This document shows, one piece after another, positions 1-5,231 of a stretch of 5,663 nt of DNA. Within the stretch, counting starts at the first letter, position 1. Each line of letters opens with the position of its first letter. The stretch is taken from contig JAEVZQ010000418.1 of assembly GCA_023392135.1 (NCBI GenBank), forward strand, positions 1 through 5,663, in the 5' to 3' direction. The notes under the pieces were generated by a model. The model was not told where the DNA came from, did not search any database, and saw only the letters and a program-made list of their open reading frames with translations. This DNA comes from Pseudomonadota bacterium (GTDB lineage: Bacteria; Pseudomonadota; Alphaproteobacteria; Rhizobiales; Hyphomicrobiaceae). The translations under genes and the position numbers were made by a program.

Positions 1-101
1 CCTACAAATGTCCACGCGAGATCGTATTTCTCGATGCCCTACCCCGCACCGCCAACGGGAAGCTGCGCCGGGGCGATCTCAAGATCTGGCGCAAAGCCTG
101 A
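1..101 (+). CDS. AMP-forming acyl-CoA ligase, C-terminal end (partial)
   Basis: This is the 3' end of a gene that begins before the window. Read from position 3, the last 32 codons end in TGA at 99-101. The peptide contains PREIVFLDALPRTANGK followed by LRRGDLK. This is the C-terminal signature of the ANL superfamily (acyl-CoA synthetases, benzoate-CoA-type ligases, adenylation domains). The lysine of 'TANGK', encoded at 60-62, matches the catalytic lysine used for adenylate formation. In this family the enzyme activates a carboxylic acid to acyl-AMP and then to the CoA thioester in the cytoplasm. The substrate cannot be told from this fragment; the 'YKCPRE' lead-in is common in aromatic and fatty acyl-CoA ligases. 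The DUF423 gene starts 38 nt downstream on the same strand, so co-transcription is likely. Confidence 0.85.
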   Translation, partial: YKCPREIVFLDALPRTANGKLRRGDLKIWRKA

Positions 102-126
102 ACCTGCTCACCGGGAATGGCGCGAC

Positions 127-132
127 AGGAGA
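127..132 (+). promoter_or_regulatory. Ribosome binding site that fixes a TTG start
   Basis: AGGAGA lies 7 nt before the TTG at 140-142. It is the only good Shine-Dalgarno match in the region. It marks TTG, rather than the ATG at position 8, as the start of the DUF423 gene. The ATG at 8 lies inside the ligase reading region and would add 44 residues that look like an out-of-frame translation of the ligase tail. Confidence 0.75.
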
Positions 133-139
133 ACCGGCA

Positions 140-520
140 TTGTCAGACGGCCAAAACGATCACCTCATCCGCTGGGCAGTCGTCCTGGCCGGATTGATCG
201 GCGCCGCAGGCATCGCCCTGGCTGCGGCCGCGGCCCATGCTGGCGAGCAGGTGCGGCTCCTGGGTGCAGCTTCTGCCATCTGCCTTGCAAATGCACCGGC
301 CCTGCTCGTTCTGGGTCTCGCCGGGCAACGGCTGCGTTTGAGGGAGCTCTGCGCCGCGCTGCTGGTGCTGGGAACCTTTCTATTTGCGGGTGATGTCGCG
401 CTCCGGGCTTTTGCCGGTCGCGGGCTGTTTCCGATGGCCGCGCCGACCGGTGGATCGATCGTGATCATTGGCTGGCTGCTGCTCGCTTTCGGTGCGCTCC
501 TCACGCAACGCGACAAATAG
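140..520 (+). CDS. DUF423 family small membrane protein
   Basis: A 126-residue protein with four predicted membrane helices at about residues 12-32, 41-60, 69-88 and 103-122. It matches the plan of DUF423 proteins: an Ala/Gly-rich first helix ending in a His (AAAAAHAG), then 'LFAGDVALR', then the conserved 'LFPMAAPTGG' turn, then a final 'GWLLLAFGALL' helix. DUF423 proteins are inner membrane proteins of about 120 residues whose function is unknown. The start is TTG at 140, chosen because AGGAGA sits 7 nt upstream and because the conserved domain begins about 10 residues later; the longer frame from position 8 overlaps the ligase end. The gene follows the ligase by 38 nt and ends 10 nt before a hairpin terminator, so it is probably the last gene of a two-gene or longer transcript. 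Family assignment is fairly sure; function is not known. Confidence 0.8.
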   Translation: MSDGQNDHLIRWAVVLAGLIGAAGIALAAAAAHAGEQVRLLGAASAICLANAPALLVLGLAGQRLRLRELCAALLVLGTFLFAGDVALRAFAGRGLFPMAAPTGGSIVIIGWLLLAFGALLTQRDK

Positions 521-529
521 GCAGCAAAA

Positions 530-566
530 CGGCCTGGCCGCACGGTGCGAACCAGGCCGCATTTTT
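530..566. terminator. Bidirectional intrinsic terminator between DUF423 gene and tsf
   Basis: Perfect 8-bp stem CGGCCTGG (530-537) with CCAGGCCG (552-559). The 14-nt loop can form a small inner CGC/GCG pairing. On the plus strand it is followed by ATTTTTAT (561-568), a T tract suited to ending the DUF423 transcript. On the minus strand the stem is followed by TTTT (complement of 526-529), so it can also end the rpsB-tsf transcript. It lies between two convergent stop codons (520 and 589), where a shared terminator is expected. Confidence 0.85.
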
Positions 567-588
567 ATCAGAGGCTCCGCGCCCGCCG

Positions 589-1527
589 TTACCGGGTGCC
601 GCTGACGGCCGCGGCAACCTCGGCTGCGAAGTCCTCTTCCTTCTTGTCGATGCCTTCGCCGAGCGCGTAGCGCACGAAGCCGGTGATCTTGACGGGTGCG
701 CCAACCGCGCCGGCTGCTTCCTTCACCGCCTGCTCGACGGTCGACTTGCCATCGATGACGAAGATCTGCTGCATCAGCACGACCTGCTGGAAGAACTCCT
801 TGCGCAGTCGGCCCTCGGCCATCTTGGCCACGATGTCGGCTGGCTTGCCGGACGCGGCAGCCTGCTCCTCGTAGATCTTGCGCTCGCGCTCGATCACCGC
901 CGGGTCCAGATCCTCGACCGTGACTGCCAGCGGCGCGGCTGCAGCGACGTGCATTGCGACCTGGCGGCCGAACGCGTTGAGCTTCGCCTTGTCGCCCGTG
1001 CTCTCGAGCGCCACCAGCACGCCCATCTTGCCGAGGCCGTCTGCGACGCGGTTATGAATGTAGTCGACGACCACCCCATCTGGTCCCGTCGCAAGCTCAG
1101 ACGTGCGGCGCACGCTCATGTTCTCGCCGATGGTGGCGATCATCTCCTTGACGTGCTCATCGACGGAGATGGATTTGCCCGGGAACGGCAGGGCCAGCAG
1201 CTTCGAAAGATCACCACCGGCCTGAAGCCCCAGCTTGCTGATCTCGCGCACCATCTCCTGGAACTGCGCATTGCGTGCAACGAAGTCGGTCTCGGAGTTG
1301 ACCTCGACGAGAGTGCCCTTCGGGCCCTCGACCGCGACCCCGATCAGCCCCTCGGCCGCAACGCGCCCCGACTTCTTTGCCGCCTTCGAAAGACCCTTCT
1401 TGCGCAGCCAGTCGACGGACGCCTCGACATCGCCGGCGTTCTCGATCAGCGCCTGCTTGCAGTCCATCATGCCCGCGCCCGTCTTGTCGCGGAGCTCCTT
1501 CACCATCGCGGCTGAAATCTGCGTCAT
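589..1527 (-). CDS. tsf: Elongation factor Ts
   Basis: A 312-residue EF-Ts, the nucleotide exchange factor that removes GDP from EF-Tu during translation in the cytoplasm. The N-terminal UBA-like domain (about residues 1-55) carries the first family signature [16 protein letters not shown] (12-27). The second signature [11 protein letters not shown] (75-85) follows, with the TDFV loop (80-83) that disturbs the magnesium and nucleotide site of EF-Tu. The rest is the two-part core, with a charged helical stretch around 205-245. Length is normal for the longer proteobacterial form. The start is ATG at 1525-1527 because [13 protein letters not shown] aligns with known EF-Ts N-termini; an upstream in-frame ATG at 1576-1578 would add 17 unrelated residues. 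GAGAGGG on the coding strand serves as a somewhat close ribosome binding site (4 nt spacing). The gene follows rpsB by 120 nt and ends 22 nt from the 530-566 terminator. No pyrH follows, unlike the common rpsB-tsf-pyrH-frr order. Confidence 0.98.
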   Translation of the reverse strand: MTQISAAMVKELRDKTGAGMMDCKQALIENAGDVEASVDWLRKKGLSKAAKKSGRVAAEGLIGVAVEGPKGTLVEVNSETDFVARNAQFQEMVREISKLGLQAGGDLSKLLALPFPGKSISVDEHVKEMIATIGENMSVRRTSELATGPDGVVVDYIHNRVADGLGKMGVLVALESTGDKAKLNAFGRQVAMHVAAAAPLAVTVEDLDPAVIERERKIYEEQAAASGKPADIVAKMAEGRLRKEFFQQVVLMQQIFVIDGKSTVEQAVKEAAGAVGAPVKITGFVRYALGEGIDKKEEDFAAEVAAAVSGTR

Positions 1528-1580
1528 CTCACCCTCTCGGGTTGGCAGGCCCGCACCTGGCGCGCCCACGTGTTGCATTG

Positions 1581-1603
1581 GCAGGCCCTGATGAAGGGCC
1601 TGC
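1581..1603 (-). promoter_or_regulatory. Hairpin in the rpsB-tsf spacer (candidate attenuator or processing site)
   Basis: Perfect 9-bp inverted repeat GCAGGCCCT (1581-1589) and AGGGCCTGC (1595-1603) with a 5-nt loop. It lies between the rpsB stop (1648) and the tsf start (1527). On the minus strand it is not followed by a T tract, so it is not a standard full terminator. A nearby palindrome AGGGCCCT (1618-1625) has a similar sequence and could pair with either arm to give an alternative fold. In E. coli a partly effective terminator between rpsB and tsf is known to adjust their ratio; an equivalent role here is inferred. Confidence 0.5.
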
Positions 1604-1647
1604 AGGACGAGTTGGATAGGGCCCTGCTTTGCGGCTGAGCCCTTGCG

Positions 1648-2631
1648 TCAGGCGGCTGCCGCCTCGACGAACTTCTTGGCCTGAGCGACCCAGCCTTCCT
1701 GCTCGATCTGACCCTTGAGCCTCAGCTGCCGGTCGACAGAGCGCACGCCGTCGGCGTCGAGATCGGCGATCTGCCAATAATGGAAAACGCCAAGGTCGTT
1801 GAGCCGTTGCTCGATCTTCGGCGTGATCCCGCTGATGCGCTTGAGATCGTCCGGCTCGCCGCGCGGGGCCTCGATGCCCTTGAACTCGGCCGGAATCTGC
1901 TCCTCGGGCGGGGTCTCGGCTGCGCCGATGTCCACCCCCGAAGCCGCTTGGCCGCGCTGGATGCCATCGATAGCTGCACGGGCGACCAGATCGCAGTAGA
2001 GCGTGATGGCGCGGCCGGCGTCATCGTTGCCCGGAATCGGGAAGTCGATGCCATCCGGATCGCAGTTCGTGTCGACGACCGCCACGATCGGAATGCCGAG
2101 CTTCCTCGCTTCCTGAATGGCGATCTGCTCCTTGTTGGTGTCGAGCACGAAGAGCAGATCCGGCGTGCCGCCCATTTCCTTGATACCGCCCAGCGCCTGA
2201 TTGAGCTTGTCACGCTCGCGGGTGAGGTTCAGCACCTCTTTCTTGGTGCGGCCCTGCGGATCGGCGAGGATGTCCTCGAGCTGGCGGAGACGGCGGATCG
2301 ACTGCGAGATCGTCTTCCAGTTGGTCAACGTGCCGCCCAGCCAGCGGTGATTGATATAGTACTGCGCGGACCTCTCGGCGGCCTCGGCGATGGCATCCGC
2401 AGCCTGCCGCTTCGTGCCGACGAACAGCAGGAGGCCGCCATCGGCGACCGTGTCTGAAATCTTAACCAGCGCCGGATGGAGCAACGGCACCGTCTGGGTC
2501 AGGTCGATGATGTGGATCTTGTTGCGGACACCGTAGATGTACGGCCCCATCTTCGGGTTCCAGCGGTGGGCCTGGTGTCCGAAGTGCACGCCAGCCTCGA
2601 GCAGCTGGCGCATGTTGTACGTTGGCAGCAT
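1648..2631 (-). CDS. rpsB: 30S ribosomal protein S2 with C-terminal helical extension
   Basis: A 327-residue S2, an essential protein of the small ribosomal subunit at the head-body junction. The start [14 protein letters not shown] (7-20) with [23 protein letters not shown] after it is the classic S2 N-terminus. The second signature [19 protein letters not shown] (157-175) and [22 protein letters not shown] nearby are also present. The S2 fold ends at about residue 228. After an acidic, proline-rich linker (about 235-260) comes an extra domain (261-322) with [21 protein letters not shown] and [16 protein letters not shown], resembling the helix-hairpin-helix-like tail found on many alphaproteobacterial S2 proteins. 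E. coli S2 has about 240 residues, so the tail adds roughly 90. The start is ATG at 2629-2631 with only a weak GAGAG ribosome site. The gene is the first of the rpsB-tsf pair and is divergent from the YihY-type gene. Feedback control of rpsB by S2 on its leader is known in E. coli and not demonstrable here. Confidence 0.98.
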   Translation of the reverse strand: MLPTYNMRQLLEAGVHFGHQAHRWNPKMGPYIYGVRNKIHIIDLTQTVPLLHPALVKISDTVADGGLLLFVGTKRQAADAIAEAAERSAQYYINHRWLGGTLTNWKTISQSIRRLRQLEDILADPQGRTKKEVLNLTRERDKLNQALGGIKEMGGTPDLLFVLDTNKEQIAIQEARKLGIPIVAVVDTNCDPDGIDFPIPGNDDAGRAITLYCDLVARAAIDGIQRGQAASGVDIGAAETPPEEQIPAEFKGIEAPRGEPDDLKRISGITPKIEQRLNDLGVFHYWQIADLDADGVRSVDRQLRLKGQIEQEGWVAQAKKFVEAAAA

Positions 2632-2856
2632 GCGTATCTCTCGTTTTCCGGTTACACCTCCGCGGACCGTGAAGCGTTGCCGATCGCATAAGAACGGCGA
2701 AACGCACCGGAGCGCCGGACGGGGCTTTCGATCCGCCCAGCGCGATGACCCGCGTGTGGAATAGGGCGGGATTTAGCGGGTGTTCGCCCAAATTGCAAGG
2801 CCGGACTTCGGCATGCGACGGAACGGGCTTGCCTGTTTCCACGTTGCCCCGCTGCC
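2632..2856. other. Divergent intergenic region between rpsB and the YihY-type gene
   Basis: This 225-nt region carries the start signals of both divergent genes. The rpsB side has a putative promoter (2770-2799) and would give an untranslated leader of about 130 nt, with a small CCGG/CCGG hairpin at 2707-2718. A GGAGG-like element on the minus strand (about 2655-2660) lies 24 nt or more from the rpsB ATG, too far to be its ribosome site. No convincing promoter was found for the plus-strand gene, and no small gene is supported. Confidence 0.6.
2770..2799 (-). promoter_or_regulatory. Putative sigma-70-type promoter for rpsB-tsf
   Basis: On the minus strand CTTGCAA (complement of 2793-2799) is followed 17 nt later by TAAATC, or 16 nt later by CTAAAT (complement of 2771-2776). 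CTTG with CTAAAT is close to the CTTG / CTATAT pattern typical of alphaproteobacterial housekeeping promoters. Transcription would start near 2763. This is a visual match only. Confidence 0.4.
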
Positions 2857-4029
2857 ATGGCAATGAGCGACAAGGCACATCGACGCGCAGATTTCGGTCA
2901 GCGGGCCGCCTCGGTACCCCAACGGGGATCTTTTGCCCTCGGCCTCCTGGTCCTGACCGCAGTCGCGTTGCGCAGGCGATTCGGCGAGCCTGCTTCGGAG
3001 GCCGACGGTGGCGCAGCGGCGGCGGGCAAGCAGATGGACGTTCGGCCGGGCCGACCGGACGGGCGTCAGGTTCAGGCGGGCAATTCGGGCGCGCGCGGCG
3101 ACGAGGCAAATACCCCCACCGAGATTCCGGCTCGGGGCTGGAAAGACGTCATCGTGCGTGTCTATCAGCAAATCCAGCATGACCGGGTGATGCTGATAGC
3201 CGCTGGTGTCACCTACTATTCCCTCCTCGCTCTGTTTCCGGCTCTCGCCGCACTCGTCTCGGTCTTCGGACTGGTCGCAGATCCAGCAGCCATCCAGCAA
3301 CAGCTGTCCAGCATGCAGGGCGTCGTCCCCGAAGGCGCGCTGCAGATCATCGGAAACCAGATCCAGCAATTGCAGTCGCAGGGCGGCGGCACGCTCGGCC
3401 TCTACTTCTTCATCGGTCTGGCCATCTCGCTCTGGAGCGCCAATGCCGGCGTCAAGTCGGTGTTCGACGCCCTCAACGTGGTCTACGACGAGCCGGAGCG
3501 GCGCAGCTTCGTCCAGTACAATCTCCAAGCGCTGCTGTTCACGCTGGGCGGCATTTTCTTCATCATTCTCGCTGTCGCTGGCATCGTCGTCCTGCCCGCA
3601 GTACTCGCGTTCATCGGCCTGCAAAGCATGGCTGGATGGATCATCTCAATTCTGCGCTGGCCGCTGCTTCTCGTCGCCATCCTTGTCGCTCTGGCCCTGC
3701 TCTATCGCTACGGACCGAGCCGGGAGCAAGCGGAATGGCGCTGGGTTTCACCTGGCAGCATCTTCACCGCCGTGGTCTGGCTCGCTGGCTCGATCCTGTT
3801 CTCCTGGTACGTTTCCAACTTCGGGGCCTACAACAAGACCTACGGCTCGCTCGGCGCCATCATCGGCTTCATGGTCTGGATGTGGCTATCGGCAACGATC
3901 GTGCTGGTCGGTGCCGAGATCAACGCCGAATCCGAGTCCCAGACGCGCAAGGATACGACCACCGGCAAGCCCCGCCCCATGGGCGAGCGCGGCGCCAAGG
4001 TTGCAGACCGGGTCGCCAGCGGGGCCTGA
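2857..4029 (+). CDS. YihY/BrkB (UPF0761) family inner membrane protein
   Basis: A 390-residue membrane protein of the YihY/virulence factor BrkB family. The family core runs from about residue 86 to 358: PARGWKDVIVRVYQQI (91-106), AAGVTYYSLLALFPALAALV (115-134), then membrane helices at about 180-198, 224-250, 265-284, 300-320 and 330-355. Hallmarks are LYRYGPSR (282-289), the tryptophan pair in AEWRWVSPGSI (292-302), and YGSLGAIIGFMVWMWLSATIVLVGAEINAE (329-358). The exact role of the family is unsettled; it was once called ribonuclease BN in error, and transport or envelope roles have been proposed. Residues 25-42 form an extra hydrophobic stretch followed by RRR, then a Gly/Ala/Arg-rich linker to about 88. 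The start is uncertain: ATG codons occur at 2857 and 2863 and neither has a clear ribosome site, while the next in-frame ATG (3034) would drop the extra helix. mscS follows 117 nt later on the same strand. Confidence 0.9.
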   Translation: MAMSDKAHRRADFGQRAASVPQRGSFALGLLVLTAVALRRRFGEPASEADGGAAAAGKQMDVRPGRPDGRQVQAGNSGARGDEANTPTEIPARGWKDVIVRVYQQIQHDRVMLIAAGVTYYSLLALFPALAALVSVFGLVADPAAIQQQLSSMQGVVPEGALQIIGNQIQQLQSQGGGTLGLYFFIGLAISLWSANAGVKSVFDALNVVYDEPERRSFVQYNLQALLFTLGGIFFIILAVAGIVVLPAVLAFIGLQSMAGWIISILRWPLLLVAILVALALLYRYGPSREQAEWRWVSPGSIFTAVVWLAGSILFSWYVSNFGAYNKTYGSLGAIIGFMVWMWLSATIVLVGAEINAESESQTRKDTTTGKPRPMGERGAKVADRVASGA

Positions 4030-4066
4030 ACGTTTTCACGTCCCTGGCTTCATCCACATCCCTGAC

Positions 4067-4094
4067 TTGCCCGCTCGTGCCGACCGCGTGTTAT
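4067..4094 (+). promoter_or_regulatory. Weak putative promoter for the MscS-type gene
   Basis: TTGCCC (4067-4072) and TGTTAT (4089-4094) are separated by 16 nt, each matching four of six consensus positions. They lie 53 nt before the mscS start, in the 117-nt gap after the YihY-type gene. A small hairpin ATCAC/GTGAT (4093-4107) overlaps the -10-like element. The gap has no clear terminator, so read-through from upstream is equally possible. Confidence 0.25.
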
Positions 4095-4133
4095 CACCGG
4101 CAGTGATCAATTACTCGGGTGAGTCCATGTGAC

Positions 4134-4139
4134 GGGAGG
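4134..4139 (+). promoter_or_regulatory. Strong ribosome binding site that fixes the mscS start
   Basis: GGGAGG is followed by a 7-nt gap and ATG at 4147. The alternative GTG at 4129 would place this site inside the coding region and add six residues, so ATG at 4147 is preferred. Confidence 0.8.
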
Positions 4140-4146
4140 GGGTGCG

Positions 4147-5001
4147 ATGAACCTTCTGCAGATGCCTGGCGGAATCAGCACGTTCACAGATGCGCTGATG
4201 GCGTGGCTGGCTATCGTGCTTCCGAACGTAGCCGTCGCACTCCTGATGCTCGGCGTAGGCTGGGCCGTGGCCGGCTGGGCCGAGCGCGGTGCGGGGCGGT
4301 TGCTCGACCGGGCGCGGATCGAGACCACGCTGCGCGGCGTGACGACTGCGGTGGTCCGCTATGCCGTGCTGATCGTCGTCGTCGTGGCGGCCCTCGGGCA
4401 ACTCGGAATCCAGACGACGAGCGTGCTGGCCGCGCTGGGTGCGATCGGCCTGGCGATCGGCCTGGCATTGCAGGGAACACTCGCCAATATTGCCGCCGGC
4501 ATCATGCTTTTGTGGCTGAGGCCCTTCCGCGTCGGCGACTACATCGAAGCCGGCAACATCGCTGGGACGGTCAAGGAGGTCGGGCTCTTCGCCTCACAGC
4601 TCCAGTCCTGGGACGGCATCTACCAGTTCGTGCCCAATGCGGAGCTGTGGAACAAGCGCATCATCAACTACTCGCGTTTGGAGCAGCGCCTCGTCGACCT
4701 GAAATTCTCAATTTCCTATTCCGACGACATAGATCGCGGGCGGGGGGTGTTGCTGTCTCTGGCGCGTGCGGACGACCGCGTCCTCTCGGACCCGGCCCCG
4801 GACTGCTTCGTCGACGAGCTTGGCGACAGCGCCGTGGTTCTCGCACTTCGCATATGGACGACCACCGCCAACTACTGGCCCGTGCGCCGTGGACTGATGG
4901 AACGCGGAAAAACCGAGCTCGAAGCGGCAGGGCTATCGAGACCCTTCCCGCAACGGGTGGTTCACAAGGCGAGCGGGTGGAGATCGGCCAATGACTCCTA
5001 G
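4147..5001 (+). CDS. mscS: Small-conductance mechanosensitive channel, MscS family
   Basis: A 284-residue protein that aligns end to end with E. coli MscS (286 residues), a homoheptameric inner membrane valve that opens under membrane tension and releases solutes on hypo-osmotic shock. Membrane helices lie at about residues 21-44 (TM1), 66-86 (TM2) and 91-122 (TM3). The pore helix reads LAALGAIGLAIGLALQG, then TLANIAAGIMLL. By alignment L102 and L106 match the gate leucines L105 and L109, Q109 and G110 the Q112-G113 kink, and G118 matches G121. The beta domain begins at LRPFRVGDYIEAGNIAGTV (124-142) with FVPNAELWNKRIINYSR (161-177). The C-terminal alpha/beta domain ends at PFPQRVVH (266-273), with a short tail. 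It follows the YihY-type gene by 117 nt, possibly as one transcript. No key residue appears missing. Confidence 0.95.
   Translation: MNLLQMPGGISTFTDALMAWLAIVLPNVAVALLMLGVGWAVAGWAERGAGRLLDRARIETTLRGVTTAVVRYAVLIVVVVAALGQLGIQTTSVLAALGAIGLAIGLALQGTLANIAAGIMLLWLRPFRVGDYIEAGNIAGTVKEVGLFASQLQSWDGIYQFVPNAELWNKRIINYSRLEQRLVDLKFSISYSDDIDRGRGVLLSLARADDRVLSDPAPDCFVDELGDSAVVLALRIWTTTANYWPVRRGLMERGKTELEAAGLSRPFPQRVVHKASGWRSANDS
4441..4464 (+). repeat. Exact 12-bp tandem repeat in the MscS pore helix
   Basis: GCGATCGGCCTG occurs twice in direct succession (4441-4452 and 4453-4464), encoding AIGL-AIGL at residues 99-106. The repeat unit spans both gate leucines. The protein pattern (small residue, hydrophobic, Gly, Leu) is normal for TM3, but the exact DNA identity of the two units is notable. 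Confidence 0.9.
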
Positions 5002-5008
5002 TCGTCAT

Positions 5009-5035
5009 GCGTCGCGCGTTGTTTTCCCGCGGCGC
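5009..5035 (+). other. GC-rich hairpin just after the mscS stop
   Basis: GCGTCGCG (5009-5016) can pair with CGCGGCGC (5028-5035), giving 8 bp with one G-U pair and an 11-nt loop that contains TTTT. It begins 8 nt after the mscS stop. No T tract follows, so it is not a standard intrinsic terminator; it may stabilise the 3' end. Confidence 0.35.
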
Positions 5036-5053
5036 TGTCCCGACCTGCCACAG

Positions 5054-5078
5054 CAAACCGACCAAGTCCTCGGCTTTG
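5054..5078. other. Bulged hairpin in the mscS-dnaE gap
   Basis: CAAACCGA (5054-5061) pairs with TCGG-C-TTTG (5070-5078) with a single bulged C and an 8-nt loop. It directly abuts the inverted repeat at 5079-5110. Its role is unknown; a poor terminator is one option. Confidence 0.3.
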
Positions 5079-5110
5079 TGTTGCCAGTATATTGCGCTAC
5101 ACTGGCAACA
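5079..5110. repeat. Operator-like inverted repeat, 10-bp perfect arms
   Basis: TGTTGCCAGT (5079-5088) and ACTGGCAACA (5101-5110) are perfect inverted copies separated by 12 nt (ATATTGCGCTAC). Arm centres are 22 bp apart, about two helical turns, which suits a dimeric regulator. On the plus strand a weak promoter-like pair, TTGTGT (5076-5081) and TACACT (5098-5103), lies within it. Neither strand has a T tract after it, which argues against a terminator. No regulator gene lies beside it. Confidence 0.6.
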
Positions 5111-5138
5111 ATCTCGCAATAGAACGATGGGTTGAATG

Positions 5139-5157
5139 CTCTTCCGGGCCGGAAGAG
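5139..5157. repeat. Near-perfect palindrome, 9-bp arms around one base
   Basis: CTCTTCCGG (5139-5147) and CCGGAAGAG (5149-5157) flank a single G. As RNA it would fold with an 8-bp stem and a GGC loop. AATG (5135-5138) and CATT (5160-5163) can extend the stem past a 2-nt bulge. The plus strand continues TTCATTT, a poor T tract; the minus strand has none. It could be a weak terminator for mscS or dnaE, or a protein binding site. Confidence 0.5.
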
Positions 5158-5161
5158 TTCA

Positions 5162-5224
5162 TTTCCGAACCAAGGCAGATTAAAACATCGGCTACTGACT
5201 GGTTACAGAATGATTCTTCGGAAA
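5162..5224. repeat. Spaced inverted repeat near the dnaE 3' end
   Basis: TTTCCGAA (5162-5169) and TTCGGAAA (5217-5224) are perfect inverted copies 47 nt apart. A small AGAAT-G-ATTCT palindrome (5207-5217) lies beside and partly overlaps the right arm. The interval is AT-richer than the genes around it (29 G or C in the 69 bases 5158-5226). The right arm is 8 nt beyond the dnaE stop codon. An 8-bp match at this distance could arise by chance. Confidence 0.35.
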
Positions 5225-5231
5225 CGGTGGC

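Noticed and set aside
949..1515. Plus-strand open frame of 188 residues across tsf
   Set aside because: It is antisense to the certain tsf gene; the many His, Arg and Leu residues reflect reverse-complement codons and there is no start signal.
1780..2457. Plus-strand open frame of 225 residues across rpsB
   Set aside because: It is the antisense shadow of the certain rpsB gene, with an Arg/Leu/Asp-rich composition typical of GC-rich shadows and no recognisable domain.
2764..2789. GGGCG/CGCCC inverted repeat with a 16-nt loop near the rpsB promoter
   Set aside because: Five base pairs with a long loop is expected by chance in GC-rich DNA, so it was not called as an operator.
2773..3624. Minus-strand open frame of 283 residues rich in D, E and Q
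   Set aside because: It lies wholly opposite the YihY-type gene and its control region. The acidic, Gln-rich low-complexity composition is what the antisense of hydrophobic codons gives. No ribosome site or family motif is seen.
3206..4132. Plus-strand frame of 308 residues rich in Ser and Arg
   Set aside because: It is the +1 shadow of the YihY-type gene; the Ser/Arg/Pro composition is an out-of-frame artefact.
5111..5231. tRNA gene or phage attachment site in the AT-richer gap
   Set aside because: No cloverleaf, T-loop or anticodon arm could be fitted, and no integrase or direct repeat flanks the stretch.
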